NCBI GenBank assembly: GCA_029940475.1 | Contig: JAPYUT010000015.1 | Location: 1 to 64,000, forward strand | Length of the DNA: 64,000 nt | Source: Verrucomicrobiales bacterium | Lineage (GTDB): Bacteria; Verrucomicrobiota; Verrucomicrobiia; Verrucomicrobiales; DEV007 | Direction: 5' to 3' | In this document: positions 56,001-64,000 of the stretch, piece by piece | How the letters are laid out: each line of letters begins with the position of its first letter | Position numbering within the stretch: position 1 is the stretch's first letter | Program-made: the position numbers and the translations under genes | The notes under the pieces: model-generated | What the model was told of the DNA's origin: nothing | The model's database searches: none | What the model saw: only the letters and a program-made list of their open reading frames with translations

Positions 56001-58030
56001 ACGGGCTCAACGACGGCGATGAGGTCAACACCCACAACACTAACCCACTGCTGGTAGACAGTGACGGCGACGGGCTCAACGACAGCGATGAGATCAACAC
56101 CCACAGCACTAACCCACTGCTGGCAGACAGTGACGGTGACGGTATTGCGGACGGTTTAGAGATTGGTGCCGGCGGCGACCCCAATGACCCAGATTCGAAA
56201 CCGGAAATCTTGAATGATCTCAACATTGTCAGCATGTTGCCTTCCGGCACTTATCCGGTCAAAATCGGCGAGCAGACAATTGGCGCTTACGTCAATAATG
56301 ACGGGACAGACAGCTGGTTGCTGGTCGGTCGCGGTCGTGAAGGATGGAACTGGAGCGCAGATGGCCAGGGCTCAGTCGGTGACGTTACCAGGAACCTTGG
56401 CACCCCCGGTGCCTTCGCTCCCGCCACATACAGCACGGCCGCCATCAACGGGTTGCTCGCCGCCTCGGGCGTCACTAACCTGACTGAGATCGAGATTCGC
56501 CTCAAGCGCGCCAGCAACCCCCAAGGCTCTGCCTATGAGGAGGCCCGCTGGCGTCCGAATAATGCAGCTGATACCGCGTGGCGCTGGAACTTTGATACCG
56601 CGATGAACGTCCAGTATGAAGTGGTGGAAACCAACGGTGCGCCGGGCGGACAGATCGGAGTTTCGGACCGCAACACCCGTGACGGTGAACTCGGCGGAAA
56701 CGACAGTGACCGTATCTTCACTTGGGCCTGGGGTGGCCATAACAACATCATGGGCTTCAGCATGGGGAATAGTATCACCACCGGCAGCCAAGACTCCAAC
56801 AACTTCCACTGGGATCACCCCAACAACGGGTTCAACCACTCCATCCCCTACACCGAGATCTATGTCCGCATCAAGAACCCTGGGACCCCGGTCACGCCGG
56901 ATACAGATGGAGATGGCATCAGCGATACCGTTGAACTGCTCGTTGCCGGCGATCTGGACACGTATGGCAGTGGTAACGCTGACCAAATAGTGACCCGGTT
57001 TGACAGTGACGGTGACTCGTTTAGTGACGCTATCGAGGTGGCACGCGGCTCCAACCCGAATGACAACACCAGCACCCCGTATGGCGACAGCCTCGGCCTG
57101 CTCGCTTACTTTGACTTTGACGATCCATCAGACCCGGCAGTTGCCGTGGACCTTGCCTTTGGCCAGGTCGCTGACGTCAATGCTGCGGTTTACTCGGCGG
57201 ACGGCGCAGGCCACTCAGGGACTGCCGGCGACTATTCCATGTCCTTTAACGGTAATCAGAGTGTAGTCCTTGGGAATATCGGTCATCCACGCACCACCAA
57301 AGCCGCTATCTTCAATGGCGCCGCCGCCAATGACACCATAACCTTGTCATTCTGGATGAAGACCAGCGCGGGACACAATAGCAATACATTCAACTTCTAT
57401 TCCCCCAGCGTTTCCCACACTCGTGCCTTGTGGGCACATGCCCCCCATGGTGGCCAGATCTACTTTGACACCGCGGGATGCTGCGCTGCTCCTGGACAGC
57501 GCATCAACGCCCCCGGCGGTATCGTCGTCGGTCAGTGGCAACACTTTGTCTTCCAGAAGAACGGTGAAACCAAGACAGTGTATAGGGACGGCGAGGTAGT
57601 GATGACTGGGGGCGGCGCGTGGCCTCTGCCCACCGACATCAGCGCCCTCTACATCGGGGCCGGTGCGGTGTATGGAGTCATCGACGAGTTTGCCGTCTTC
57701 AATGGCCCGTTGAGCCAGGATCAGATCACCAGGCTTGCCAATGGAGACTCGCCCATCGACCTGATCATCCCACCCGTGGACCTGGCGATCATCGGTGACC
57801 CCGTGTATACCGAAGGTGGTGGGGCCAACGGCGAAGATGTCCTGTCCATTACCTTCGCCAGCAATCCCAATGGATTCTACGCGCTCGACCGAATGACTAA
57901 CCAAGGCTGGGAAGAAATAGATGACGGTCTCGGGGTGGCTGAGGCCGGTAACAGCACCACTATTGATATTATCGTTACTGGAAGCAATACCTACCGTATC
58001 CGCGACATAATCCTGCAGGATACTCCCTGA
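53042..58030 (+). CDS. Giant secreted LamG/thrombospondin-type-3 mosaic protein
   Basis: 1662 residues with signal peptide (about 1-29). Domains: LamG (about 30-250); Asp-rich thrombospondin-type-3-like calcium repeats (about 255-365); PA14/GLEYA-like domain (about 400-545); TSP3 repeats (about 575-690); a fibrinogen-C-like module with [15 protein letters not shown] (about 705-930); TSP3 repeats (about 935-1040); a second, nearly identical module (about 1055-1280); TSP3 repeats; a second LamG (about 1355-1580); and a short C-terminal domain. The duplicated module carries 306 identical bases. Likely an extracellular, calcium-rigidified adhesin-like rod; no enzyme motif seen. Followed by a strong terminator. 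Confidence 0.87.
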   Translation: MTIKSTFLSILFTILAIFTFAPTQVVNAAFPEPLLFWDFDDISDAGVAVDVSPHGQNGSIIDGAAFSADGGGHSGAAGDYSINLGGHNGRQTVKLVTNHFNTATANDTITFSFWQKSTVNQSTSSFMLYSPSNNRAMHGHVPWGNGHIYFDGPNCCGGDRRINGPGGIVANEWTHFVFQKFGPNKEVWVNGVKMTWSRGGQAALPSDTTEFTVGSERGGNSVNGFIDEFVVFGETLTAAQIAELAAGANPVPLEDNDEDGLSDAWEIANFNNLDQDASGDPDNDGVNNGDEFAIRTDPNDDDTDDDGLTDGAEIAGGTNPKNSDSDADGLNDGAEIAAGTDPLKFDSDGDSFSDGTEVTAGTDPVDENSTPGLISIDLSFPPLLGGPGGTLYAPNLAEPGLTMQQNHYADGVVANNQAERNYNRVALTATDWPPIRSAQQTQPYFDHGGGGFNTPSGGNRAYIDGGGDDFSIRINGYVLFKNTGQYTIYLRADDTNYFIIDTPEGRKSANHNWIGGVDKTLIFNVSSPGYYPFDNVMCEDGGGDWGDVSITGPGITQRAALGDVAAGSPAIYTILGTDSDEDGLPDWYEIDNFDDITTTDGSGDADNDGSTDAQEYAAGTGPNDTDSDDDGLNDGDEAVAGSDPLNPDSDGDGLSDGVETNTGTFVDANDTGTDPTLADSDGDYFQDKLEIDNGSDPTDDDSRLFALGNLDVLSGLPSGTYPMGFGSSIVNAYIHNDGTDSWVLVGRGREGWNWSADGQGSVGDVIRNLGTPGAFAPATYSTNAINGLLAASGVTNLTEIEIRLKRASNPQGSAYEEARWRPNNAADTAWRWNFDTAMNVQYEVVETNGAPGGQIGVSDRNTRDGELGGNDSDRIFTWAWGGHNNSKGFSMGQNVTTGSQASNNFHWDHPNNGFNHSIPYTEVYVRIKNPGVVALDDTDDDGTMDALEVALTGNLDTLTGDVDEDGLSDSNEFSSGTNPYLADTDGDGLNDGDEVNTHNTNPLLVDSDGDGLNDSDEINTHSTNPLLADSDGDGIADGLEIGAGGDPNDPDSKPEILNDLNIVSMLPSGTYPVKIGEQTIGAYVNNDGTDSWLLVGRGREGWNWSADGQGSVGDVTRNLGTPGAFAPATYSTAAINGLLAASGVTNLTEIEIRLKRASNPQGSAYEEARWRPNNAADTAWRWNFDTAMNVQYEVVETNGAPGGQIGVSDRNTRDGELGGNDSDRIFTWAWGGHNNIMGFSMGNSITTGSQDSNNFHWDHPNNGFNHSIPYTEIYVRIKNPGTPVTPDTDGDGISDTVELLVAGDLDTYGSGNADQIVTRFDSDGDSFSDAIEVARGSNPNDNTSTPYGDSLGLLAYFDFDDPSDPAVAVDLAFGQVADVNAAVYSADGAGHSGTAGDYSMSFNGNQSVVLGNIGHPRTTKAAIFNGAAANDTITLSFWMKTSAGHNSNTFNFYSPSVSHTRALWAHAPHGGQIYFDTAGCCAAPGQRINAPGGIVVGQWQHFVFQKNGETKTVYRDGEVVMTGGGAWPLPTDISALYIGAGAVYGVIDEFAVFNGPLSQDQITRLANGDSPIDLIIPPVDLAIIGDPVYTEGGGANGEDVLSITFASNPNGFYALDRMTNQGWEEIDDGLGVAEAGNSTTIDIIVTGSNTYRIRDIILQDTP
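55250..55833. repeat. Internal duplicated module, copy 1
   Basis: 584 bp nearly identical to 56300-56883, offset exactly 1050 bp (350 codons). Within it 55391-55696 is identical base for base to 56441-56746, including third codon positions. It encodes the fibrinogen-C-like module. Recent duplication or gene conversion. Confidence 0.9.
56300..56883. repeat. Internal duplicated module, copy 2
   Basis: Second copy of the module at 55250-55833. A more diverged third copy lies in the neighbouring giant gene at about 62725-63330. Confidence 0.9.
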
Positions 58031-58086
58031 TATCCCTGGGTTATTTGCAGGACTTAAAACCCCGGTAAAGATCCTTGTTTGATCCA

Positions 58087-58125
58087 CCCGGCGGGAAGCA
58101 GAGTTGCTTCCCGCCGGGTTTTTTT
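58087..58125 (+). terminator. Rho-independent terminator
   Basis: A perfect 14-bp GC-rich stem (CCCGGCGGGAAGCA, loop GAGT, then its complement) followed by seven T. It ends the transcript of the LamG/TSP3 giant gene 57 bp after its stop codon and separates it from the decayed duplicate downstream. Confidence 0.92.
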
Positions 58126-58178
58126 AGTCTCCGGGCAAGTCCTTCACCCGGTCCGCAGAGTCAGCCCCTTCGCCGGCC

Positions 58179-58630
58179 TGCCGGTAATCGGGCAGTTGGC
58201 AATGCCACCTCGCTTGCCAGCGACAGTGAGCGGCCTGCGGCTGGTATCCGCCGGCGGCGAACCCATCCGTGACTTTGAATACAATGACAAGGCTCCCTAG
58301 CCCGCCGACCCGGACGGCGACGGCACACCAAATGCCATGGAGTTCCTGCTCGGCAACTCCCCGCTCAGCCCCGAACCCCAGGGTATTGAGGTGGGTAGCA
58401 TTGGCGACGGGGAAAATTTGCGCCTGACAGTCTCCTTTACCCGCCGGGCAGCGCTTGCAGGTGCTGCGTGGCAGATTGAGCAGTGCACTGTCCCCGGTAT
58501 CTGGTCACAGGCACAAACCTCGCTCATCCAGTCTGTTACACAAGGTGGCCTCATCCGCGAGACGCATCGTCTGGCGACACCGGAAAATGCCACATCGTGG
58601 CAAATGGTGAGGCTCCGTGTCAGCCTGTAA
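58179..58630 (+). pseudogene. Decayed duplicate of the CotH giant gene's 3' end
   Basis: Homologous to 52150-52807, the last ~220 codons of the 1692-residue giant. It has no 5' part, two compensating one-base indels near 58190-58230, an in-frame TGG-to-TAG change at 58298-58300, and a deletion of about 210 bp between short CCGCCG repeats. The last 97 codons (58337-58630) stay open, ending at the same stop as the parent. The homology continues past the stop into the intergenic region up to about 58815, so a genomic segment was copied. Confidence 0.85.
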
Positions 58631-58656
58631 CTCACTGGAATTAAATTGCTTACATC

Positions 58657-58673
58657 TTTTTTTTGGGGGGGGG
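58657..58673. repeat. T8-G9 homopolymer tract (second copy)
   Basis: Duplicated counterpart of the T8-G14 tract at 52832-52853, with five fewer G. It lies about 215 bp upstream of the last giant gene. Confidence 0.6.
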
Positions 58674-58770
58674 ATAGGCTTCAGGCTCGACTCACGCGGC
58701 GTATTGCCCAATAATCTCTGTTAATAAAAAAATTGGGCATATTTGGGTTATTTAGAACGGCTGTCTGATT

Positions 58771-58798
58771 CCACGTCCAGCTTCTTTGGTTCACGTGG
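58771..58798. other. Conserved hairpin upstream of the second giant gene
   Basis: CCACGT (58771-58776) pairs with ACGTGG (58793-58798). Counterpart of the hairpin at 52947-52972, with compensating base differences. It is followed by the palindrome CTCAAGCGCTTGAG at 58801-58814, which is degenerate in the first copy. Confidence 0.5.
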
Positions 58799-58889
58799 AT
58801 CTCAAGCGCTTGAGGTTTTCTTCCTTTACCAGTTCTAAATGTCATTCGCCCTGACAAAACCTCACACAAACTTCCACCGTCCTTTTACC

Positions 58890-61800
58890 ATGAAAAACAC
58901 ACTGCCTCTCCTCGCCTTCTTCACCATCCTGATCGGTTCAGCATTTGGCCAGTTGCCCACACGCAACCAGGTCCTCTGGCTTGACGCCTCGGATGCCGCC
59001 ACCATCACCGCTGACGCCAACGGCCTCGTCTCACACTGGGCCGATAAGAGCGGGTCAAATTCCAACGCAATTCAGCCTGAAGCTGCCCGCCAGCCACACA
59101 TCAACACCGCGGTGATCGGCGGCAAGGATGGCATGCGGCAGGATGCCACTACCGGCATGAGAATCGAAAACCTCAGCCTCGCACGCCCCTACTCCATCTT
59201 CATCGTTGACCAATATGCTGCCGACGCAGTCAACAAGGGACGCACCCTGCAGGCAATTGACAATACAGGCGGTGGCAACTGGCTGTTCGGCAAATGGGGC
59301 GGATACCACGCTCATCACGCCGGACAATGGGTCGGGATTTCAGGAGGTATCGGAGCCCCGAACGGGGAGGCAAAGATTGCCGAGGGAACCGGGACATGGC
59401 AGTCCAGCGACTGGTCACTTAACGGCTTTGGTCACGGCGGTAACCAGCACCCGGGTGCGCCCGGTGCCATGGCCTTCGGGATTGAGGGCCAGTATAATGC
59501 TGAAACCAGCCAGGCAGAAATTGGCGACATCATCGCCTACGACCGCCTGCTGGACAACGCCGAGCGCGAGCAGGTCATCGCCTACCTTGGCAACAAATAC
59601 TCCCTGCCGGTCGTAGCTCCTGAAGACGCGACCCGCGTCTCGGTCTTCAGTGGTGCTGATCCCGGCGAGGGACTTGACTTTCAGGGCAACTTCATTGCCG
59701 CTGTTGAGGCCGTCGGAGGTGGTGGGTTCACCATCGGCGACGCCACCTTCACCAGTGACGCTGGAATTATCGCCGCCCCGAACGCTGCCGCTAACTGGGG
59801 GCCCGGTGTCGCCAACATTGCAATCGACAGTGCCGATGACACCAATCTCATCCAGGTGATGAACGACATCCGCTGGGCACCCGGCGCGTCGGGCCTTACC
59901 GCCACCGTCCCGGGACTCACCAAAGGCAAGCACTACAAGGTGCAAATGCTCTTTGCCGACAACGGCGTGATCCGCCACTGGGGGGTGTGGGTTGAAGGCT
60001 CCCGCGTCGCGATCGACTTCAACGGCGCCGGCTACACCGGCGGCGGGGCTGACCACGGTGTTGCCCTGGTGCACCGCTTCGTGGCAGGAGATGATACCCT
60101 GAACATCCTCTTGCGCTCTGACGGCCTGGGCCACGGTGACATCAACCCGATCATCCAGGGCCTCACCGTTGAGGAGGAGGACATAACCACCTTGACCAAC
60201 ATTGTTGAAATTACCGGTGCCTCAACACTCGACTTCTCCGGCGAGATCACCCACGCCGTCAACATTGGCGGACCCGGCGGAGCAGTCGTTGGTGACGCGG
60301 TCTTCACCGCGGATAACGGTGTTGCCGGCGTTGAAGTCGTGGCCGAGAACGTGGCGAGCCCGTGGGGAGCTGCCCGTAACATCGGTGACTCAGCTGAAGA
60401 TAACGCGCTGGAGGGAGTCCTTAACAGCATCCGCTGGCAGTCCACGGATTATGCGGGCACATTCAGATCCAACACCCCGGGCAACGACGGTATCCACGTG
60501 CGCCTGGACGGGCTCACCGACGGCGAGGGCTACAAGCTGCAGTTGCTCTTCAGCGAGTTAGGTGTGAACCGCGGCTTTGACATCTCGGTCAACGGCAGCC
60601 TGGTCGTCGACGAGTTCCCCACCAACCAGGGTGAGAGCAAGAACTTCGCCGTGGTGCATTATTTTGTTGCCGATGGCACTGATGTGACTGTGCACTTAAG
60701 CGGTATCGCAGCCACATTCGCCGACAGGAACCCGATCCTAAACGGCGTCACCTGCGAGGAGATCGGAAGCTTTGACAGTGACGGTGACGGCCTGTTCGAC
60801 GGCTGGGAGGAACAACACTTCGGCGACCTGGCCCAGGATGCCAGTGGCGATCCTGATGGTGACGGTCTCACCAACGCCGAAGAGTTTACTGCCGAGACAG
60901 ATCCGACCAAGGCGGACAGCGATGAGGACGGACTCACTGATCCGCAAGAGCTCGCCGGGGGTACCGACCCGAACAATAGCGACAGTGACGGTGACGGGCT
61001 CATCGACGGCGATGAGCTCAACACCCACAGCACCAACCCGCTGCTGGCAGACAGTGACGGCGACTACTTCAAGGACAAGCTCGAGCTTGATAACGGGTCC
61101 AACCCGAACGAGGCCAACAGCATCCCGATCGCCGATGGGCTCGGGCTCCTCGCTTACTGGGACTTCGATGACCCCTCCGACCCGGTTTTTGCCACCGACG
61201 CCATCTTGGGCCAGACCGCCCAGTTGCACAACGGCGTAGCCTATAGCCCTGCAAGAGGAGGCCACTCGGGATCATCGGAAGACTATAGCGTGCACTTCAC
61301 AGGTGGCTGGCAATCTGTCCTCCTCAGCGATGCCGGTTATTTCAATTCCGCCGCCGCCACGGACAAGATGACCATCTCATTCTGGCAGAAAACCCAACTG
61401 TTCACAAATCCCTCTACATTCCACCTCCATTCCCCCAGCGTTTCCAGCGGTCGCGGCTTGTTTGCACATGTCCCCCATGGCGGCCAAATCTACTTTGACG
61501 GCCCGGGATGCTGCGCGGGAAACCAGCGCATCAACGCCCCCGGCGGCATTGCCATCAACCAGTGGCATCACTTTGTCTTCCAGAAGGACGGCCACATCAA
61601 GACAGTCTGGAAAGACGGTGTGCAAGTTGTGACTGGAAGCGGTCAGTTGGCACTGCCCACCGACCTCACCCAGCTTAACATCGGGTACCAAAACGTGTTT
61701 GCAGACATCGACGAGTTTGCCGTCTTCAATGGTCCCTTGACCCTGGCGCAGGTTGCTTTGCTCAGCAAGGGCGCCTCGCCCACTCACCTGATCGGTGGCG

Positions 61801-64000
61801 ACAGCGACAATGACGGGCTCAATGACAATTGGGAAAGAGACAACTTCGGCGACCTGGCCCAGGATGGCAATGGCGACGCCGACGATGACGGGCTGTCCAA
61901 TGCAGAGGAATACGCCCTGGTCACCAAGGTGAATAATCCAGACAGCGATGGCGATGGTCTCGATGACGGCGACGAAGTCGCCGCCGGGACTGATCCATTC
62001 AATCCTGACAGCGACGGCGACGGGCTTACTGATGGGTCTGAAGTCGCTACCCACAATACCAACCCGCTCAACTCCGACACGGACGGTGACGGGGCTGCGG
62101 ACAATGCAGAGGTTGGCGATGCGTTCCAGCGCAGTGACCCCAATGACGACGACTTGACACCGGTAGTATTGACTGATCTCAACATGCTCAGCGCATTGCC
62201 TACCGGCAATTATCCCTTGATTGCTGTCTCCGGGGCGCAAGCACTTACCGCCTACAGTGCTGCCGAGGGCACAGTCGGAAACCAGGCCTTTGGCGGCAGC
62301 CTTGGTATGGATTTCGATGTCACTTCCCCGATTACCGTCAATGAGCTTGGTGCCTTTGACAGTGGCGGCGATGGCCTGAATCTGGAAATCGGCGTTGCAC
62401 TGATGAGGCGCAGCGATGCGGCGGTTCTGGCAACACTTAACTTAATTGGCAGTGACGACAGGCTTGCAGGAGGACATCGCATGAAGGCACTGGATCAACC
62501 CCTTGTGCTGCCTCCCGGAGGCTACTCCATTGTTGCCTGGGGCTATGGTGGCGCTGAGCAAAACGGTAATGGTATCGCGGGTTTCTCCACCGATGGTGGT
62601 GGTGGTGCCATCCAGTTTGTTGGTGGTTCCCGCTGGGATGCTGCTGCCGGGGTGCTTCCCGCGAATGTGGATGGTGGTCCCGTCAATCGCTATGGGGCGG
62701 GCTCCTTTTCCTACTCAACATCCGACCAGATAATCAATGCTTCCGTCGAGAATGACGGCACAAACAGCTGGGTGGTGATCGGTCGCGGCCGGGAAGGCTG
62801 GGCCTGGGGCGCCGACGGACAGGGATCCCCTGCTGACGTGAACAAATACCTTGGCACTCCTGCCGCATTCCCGCCTGCAGCATACAGTGCGGCCCTCATC
62901 AACAAGTTGATCGCCGACTCGGGCGCCAACCTGACCGGTGTGGAAATCCGCCTCAAGCGCGCCGCGAACGCGGAGGGCTCAACCTATTCGGACGTGCGCT
63001 GGACCCCGACGGATGAAACAGCATTTCGATGGGACTTTGATACCGGTGCTGGAATGAACGTGGGTTATGCGATGGTATCCACCGGCGGCGTCGCCGGGGG
63101 ACAAGTACTCACCCGTGCCGGCGGCAATACCAGGGACTTTGCCTCTGACACTGGCAACGACGGTGACCGCGTGTTCACCTGGCAGTGGGACCAGCACGCT
63201 ACCAAGGGCTTCAGTTATGGCAACCTTGTCACCACCGGCTCAAACAATGACACCAACTTCATCTATGAAAGACATGTCGAGAACCACGGCATTCCCTATA
63301 CCGAGGTCTCCATCCGCCTGAAGGACCCGGCGGCCCCGGTCACGCCGGATACAGATGGCGATGGCATCAGCGATACCCTTGAACTGCTCGTTGCCGGCGA
63401 CCTGGACACGTATGGCAGTGGTAACGCTGGCCAAATAGTGACCCGACCGGGCAGAGACAGTGACGGCGACTGGTTTAGCGACGCTATCGAGGTGGCCCGC
63501 GGCTCCAACCCGAATGACGACACCAGCACCCCGTATGGCGACAGCCTCGGCCTGCTGGCTTACTTTAACTTTGACGACCCGTCAAACCCGGCAGTGACCG
63601 TGGATCTTGCCTTTAATCAAGTCGCCGACGTGGTCAATGGTGCGGTTTACTCGGCGGACAGCGCAGGCCACTCAGGGAATGCCGGTGACTATGCCATGGA
63701 CTTCGGGGGCGGAGGCTCTCAGGGTGTCCTCCTGGGCGATGCCGGTATCCTCAATTCCGCCACCGCCAACGACACCGTGACCGTATCATTCTGGATAAAG
63801 ACCAGCGCGGGCGGGCAAAACACCTCGGTGTTCAACCTCTATTCCCCCAGCGTGTCTCACGGTCGCGGCTTGTTTGCACATGCCCCCTGGAGTAACGGCC
63901 ACATCTACTTTGACGGCCCGGGATGCTGTGACGGGAGCAACCGCATCAACGCCCCCGGCGGCATCGTCGTTGACCAGTGGCATCACTTTGTTTTCCAGAA
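58890..64000 (+). CDS. Giant secreted LamG/malectin-like/TSP3 mosaic protein, partial
   Basis: At least 1703 residues, open to the right edge with no stop. Signal peptide about 1-20. Domains: concanavalin-like (about 25-235); two related malectin/galactose-binding-like repeats (about 247-430, 435-623); thrombospondin-type-3 calcium repeats (about 627-747); LamG (about 749-967); TSP3 (about 969-1092); a beta module with GNQAFGGSLGMDFDV and RYGAGSFSYS (about 1094-1277), also found in the CotH giant on the minus strand; a fibrinogen-C-like module (about 1278-1480); TSP3; and a second LamG running off the edge. Related cassettes are shared with the 53042 gene. Probably a surface or matrix protein. 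Confidence 0.86.
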   Translation, partial: MKNTLPLLAFFTILIGSAFGQLPTRNQVLWLDASDAATITADANGLVSHWADKSGSNSNAIQPEAARQPHINTAVIGGKDGMRQDATTGMRIENLSLARPYSIFIVDQYAADAVNKGRTLQAIDNTGGGNWLFGKWGGYHAHHAGQWVGISGGIGAPNGEAKIAEGTGTWQSSDWSLNGFGHGGNQHPGAPGAMAFGIEGQYNAETSQAEIGDIIAYDRLLDNAEREQVIAYLGNKYSLPVVAPEDATRVSVFSGADPGEGLDFQGNFIAAVEAVGGGGFTIGDATFTSDAGIIAAPNAAANWGPGVANIAIDSADDTNLIQVMNDIRWAPGASGLTATVPGLTKGKHYKVQMLFADNGVIRHWGVWVEGSRVAIDFNGAGYTGGGADHGVALVHRFVAGDDTLNILLRSDGLGHGDINPIIQGLTVEEEDITTLTNIVEITGASTLDFSGEITHAVNIGGPGGAVVGDAVFTADNGVAGVEVVAENVASPWGAARNIGDSAEDNALEGVLNSIRWQSTDYAGTFRSNTPGNDGIHVRLDGLTDGEGYKLQLLFSELGVNRGFDISVNGSLVVDEFPTNQGESKNFAVVHYFVADGTDVTVHLSGIAATFADRNPILNGVTCEEIGSFDSDGDGLFDGWEEQHFGDLAQDASGDPDGDGLTNAEEFTAETDPTKADSDEDGLTDPQELAGGTDPNNSDSDGDGLIDGDELNTHSTNPLLADSDGDYFKDKLELDNGSNPNEANSIPIADGLGLLAYWDFDDPSDPVFATDAILGQTAQLHNGVAYSPARGGHSGSSEDYSVHFTGGWQSVLLSDAGYFNSAAATDKMTISFWQKTQLFTNPSTFHLHSPSVSSGRGLFAHVPHGGQIYFDGPGCCAGNQRINAPGGIAINQWHHFVFQKDGHIKTVWKDGVQVVTGSGQLALPTDLTQLNIGYQNVFADIDEFAVFNGPLTLAQVALLSKGASPTHLIGGDSDNDGLNDNWERDNFGDLAQDGNGDADDDGLSNAEEYALVTKVNNPDSDGDGLDDGDEVAAGTDPFNPDSDGDGLTDGSEVATHNTNPLNSDTDGDGAADNAEVGDAFQRSDPNDDDLTPVVLTDLNMLSALPTGNYPLIAVSGAQALTAYSAAEGTVGNQAFGGSLGMDFDVTSPITVNELGAFDSGGDGLNLEIGVALMRRSDAAVLATLNLIGSDDRLAGGHRMKALDQPLVLPPGGYSIVAWGYGGAEQNGNGIAGFSTDGGGGAIQFVGGSRWDAAAGVLPANVDGGPVNRYGAGSFSYSTSDQIINASVENDGTNSWVVIGRGREGWAWGADGQGSPADVNKYLGTPAAFPPAAYSAALINKLIADSGANLTGVEIRLKRAANAEGSTYSDVRWTPTDETAFRWDFDTGAGMNVGYAMVSTGGVAGGQVLTRAGGNTRDFASDTGNDGDRVFTWQWDQHATKGFSYGNLVTTGSNNDTNFIYERHVENHGIPYTEVSIRLKDPAAPVTPDTDGDGISDTLELLVAGDLDTYGSGNAGQIVTRPGRDSDGDWFSDAIEVARGSNPNDDTSTPYGDSLGLLAYFNFDDPSNPAVTVDLAFNQVADVVNGAVYSADSAGHSGNAGDYAMDFGGGGSQGVLLGDAGILNSATANDTVTVSFWIKTSAGGQNTSVFNLYSPSVSHGRGLFAHAPWSNGHIYFDGPGCCDGSNRINAPGGIVVDQWHHFVFQ

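Noticed and set aside
58337-58630. 97-codon plus-strand frame as an independent small gene
   Set aside because: It is the surviving part of the decayed CotH-gene copy and lacks its own ribosome site.

Overview
The window looks like a chromosomal segment of a Verrucomicrobiota bacterium. This is an inference from gene content: a PSCyt1/DUF1549/DUF1553 protein paired with a DUF1501 protein, several very large secreted proteins combining lamin-tail (LTD), LamG and CotH domains, an SHD1-like secreted protein, Tat-exported Gfo/Idh/MocA oxidoreductase, and PPi-linked energy genes. Base composition is moderately GC-rich. I see no tRNA, rRNA, CRISPR array, insertion sequence or phage gene.

Layout. 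(1) 1-9053, minus strand: a type II secretion operon in the order gspE-F-G-H-I-J-K-L-M. The M-like gene runs off the left edge inside a 15-bp tandem repeat. A secretin gene and gspC are not in view. (2) 9407-13403, minus: a Fur-family regulator followed by sufC-sufB-sufD, with a candidate Fur box in front of the regulator. (3) 13546-16876: proC overlapping a sugar-nucleotidyltransferase gene, then a tail-anchored zinc-ribbon protein and an amidohydrolase. (4) 17148-21678: PSCyt1/DUF1549/DUF1553 plus DUF1501 operon, with a convergent secreted alpha/beta esterase. (5) 22133-30658: an SHD1-like secreted protein broken by an in-frame stop, a membrane-anchored acidic protein, a 1521-residue LamG/LTD/CotH protein and a 608-residue LamG protein. 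(6) 30727-33512: an N-acetylhexosamine-1-kinase-like enzyme, an unlisted 58-residue membrane protein and a sodium:solute symporter. (7) 33597-47527: another CotH/LTD giant, the membrane pyrophosphatase HppA, a cell-wall amidase, an unknown protein, PPi-dependent phosphofructokinase, class II aldolase, a ROK kinase, a small lipoprotein and a Gfo/Idh/MocA oxidoreductase. (8) 47729-64000: a third CotH/LTD giant, then two giant LamG/thrombospondin-type-3 proteins, the second running off the right edge.

How it fits together. HppA, PPi-phosphofructokinase, aldolase and a sugar kinase within about 7 kb suggest glycolysis coupled to pyrophosphate. The large secreted proteins, the esterase, the PSCyt1/DUF1501 pair, the symporter and the hexosamine kinase suggest a particle- or polysaccharide-associated lifestyle. 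The type II system is a plausible but unproven exporter for the giants.

The most unusual part is 52150-64000. The 3' end of the third CotH gene and its downstream intergenic region occur twice: intact at 52150-52980 and decayed at 58179-58815. Each copy carries a T8-Gn homopolymer (14 G versus 9 G) and a conserved hairpin, and each sits directly upstream of one of two mosaic giant genes. Those genes share domain cassettes, including one 306-bp block that is identical at two places within one gene. This looks like a recently duplicated, recombining surface-protein locus with a possible length-variable switch.
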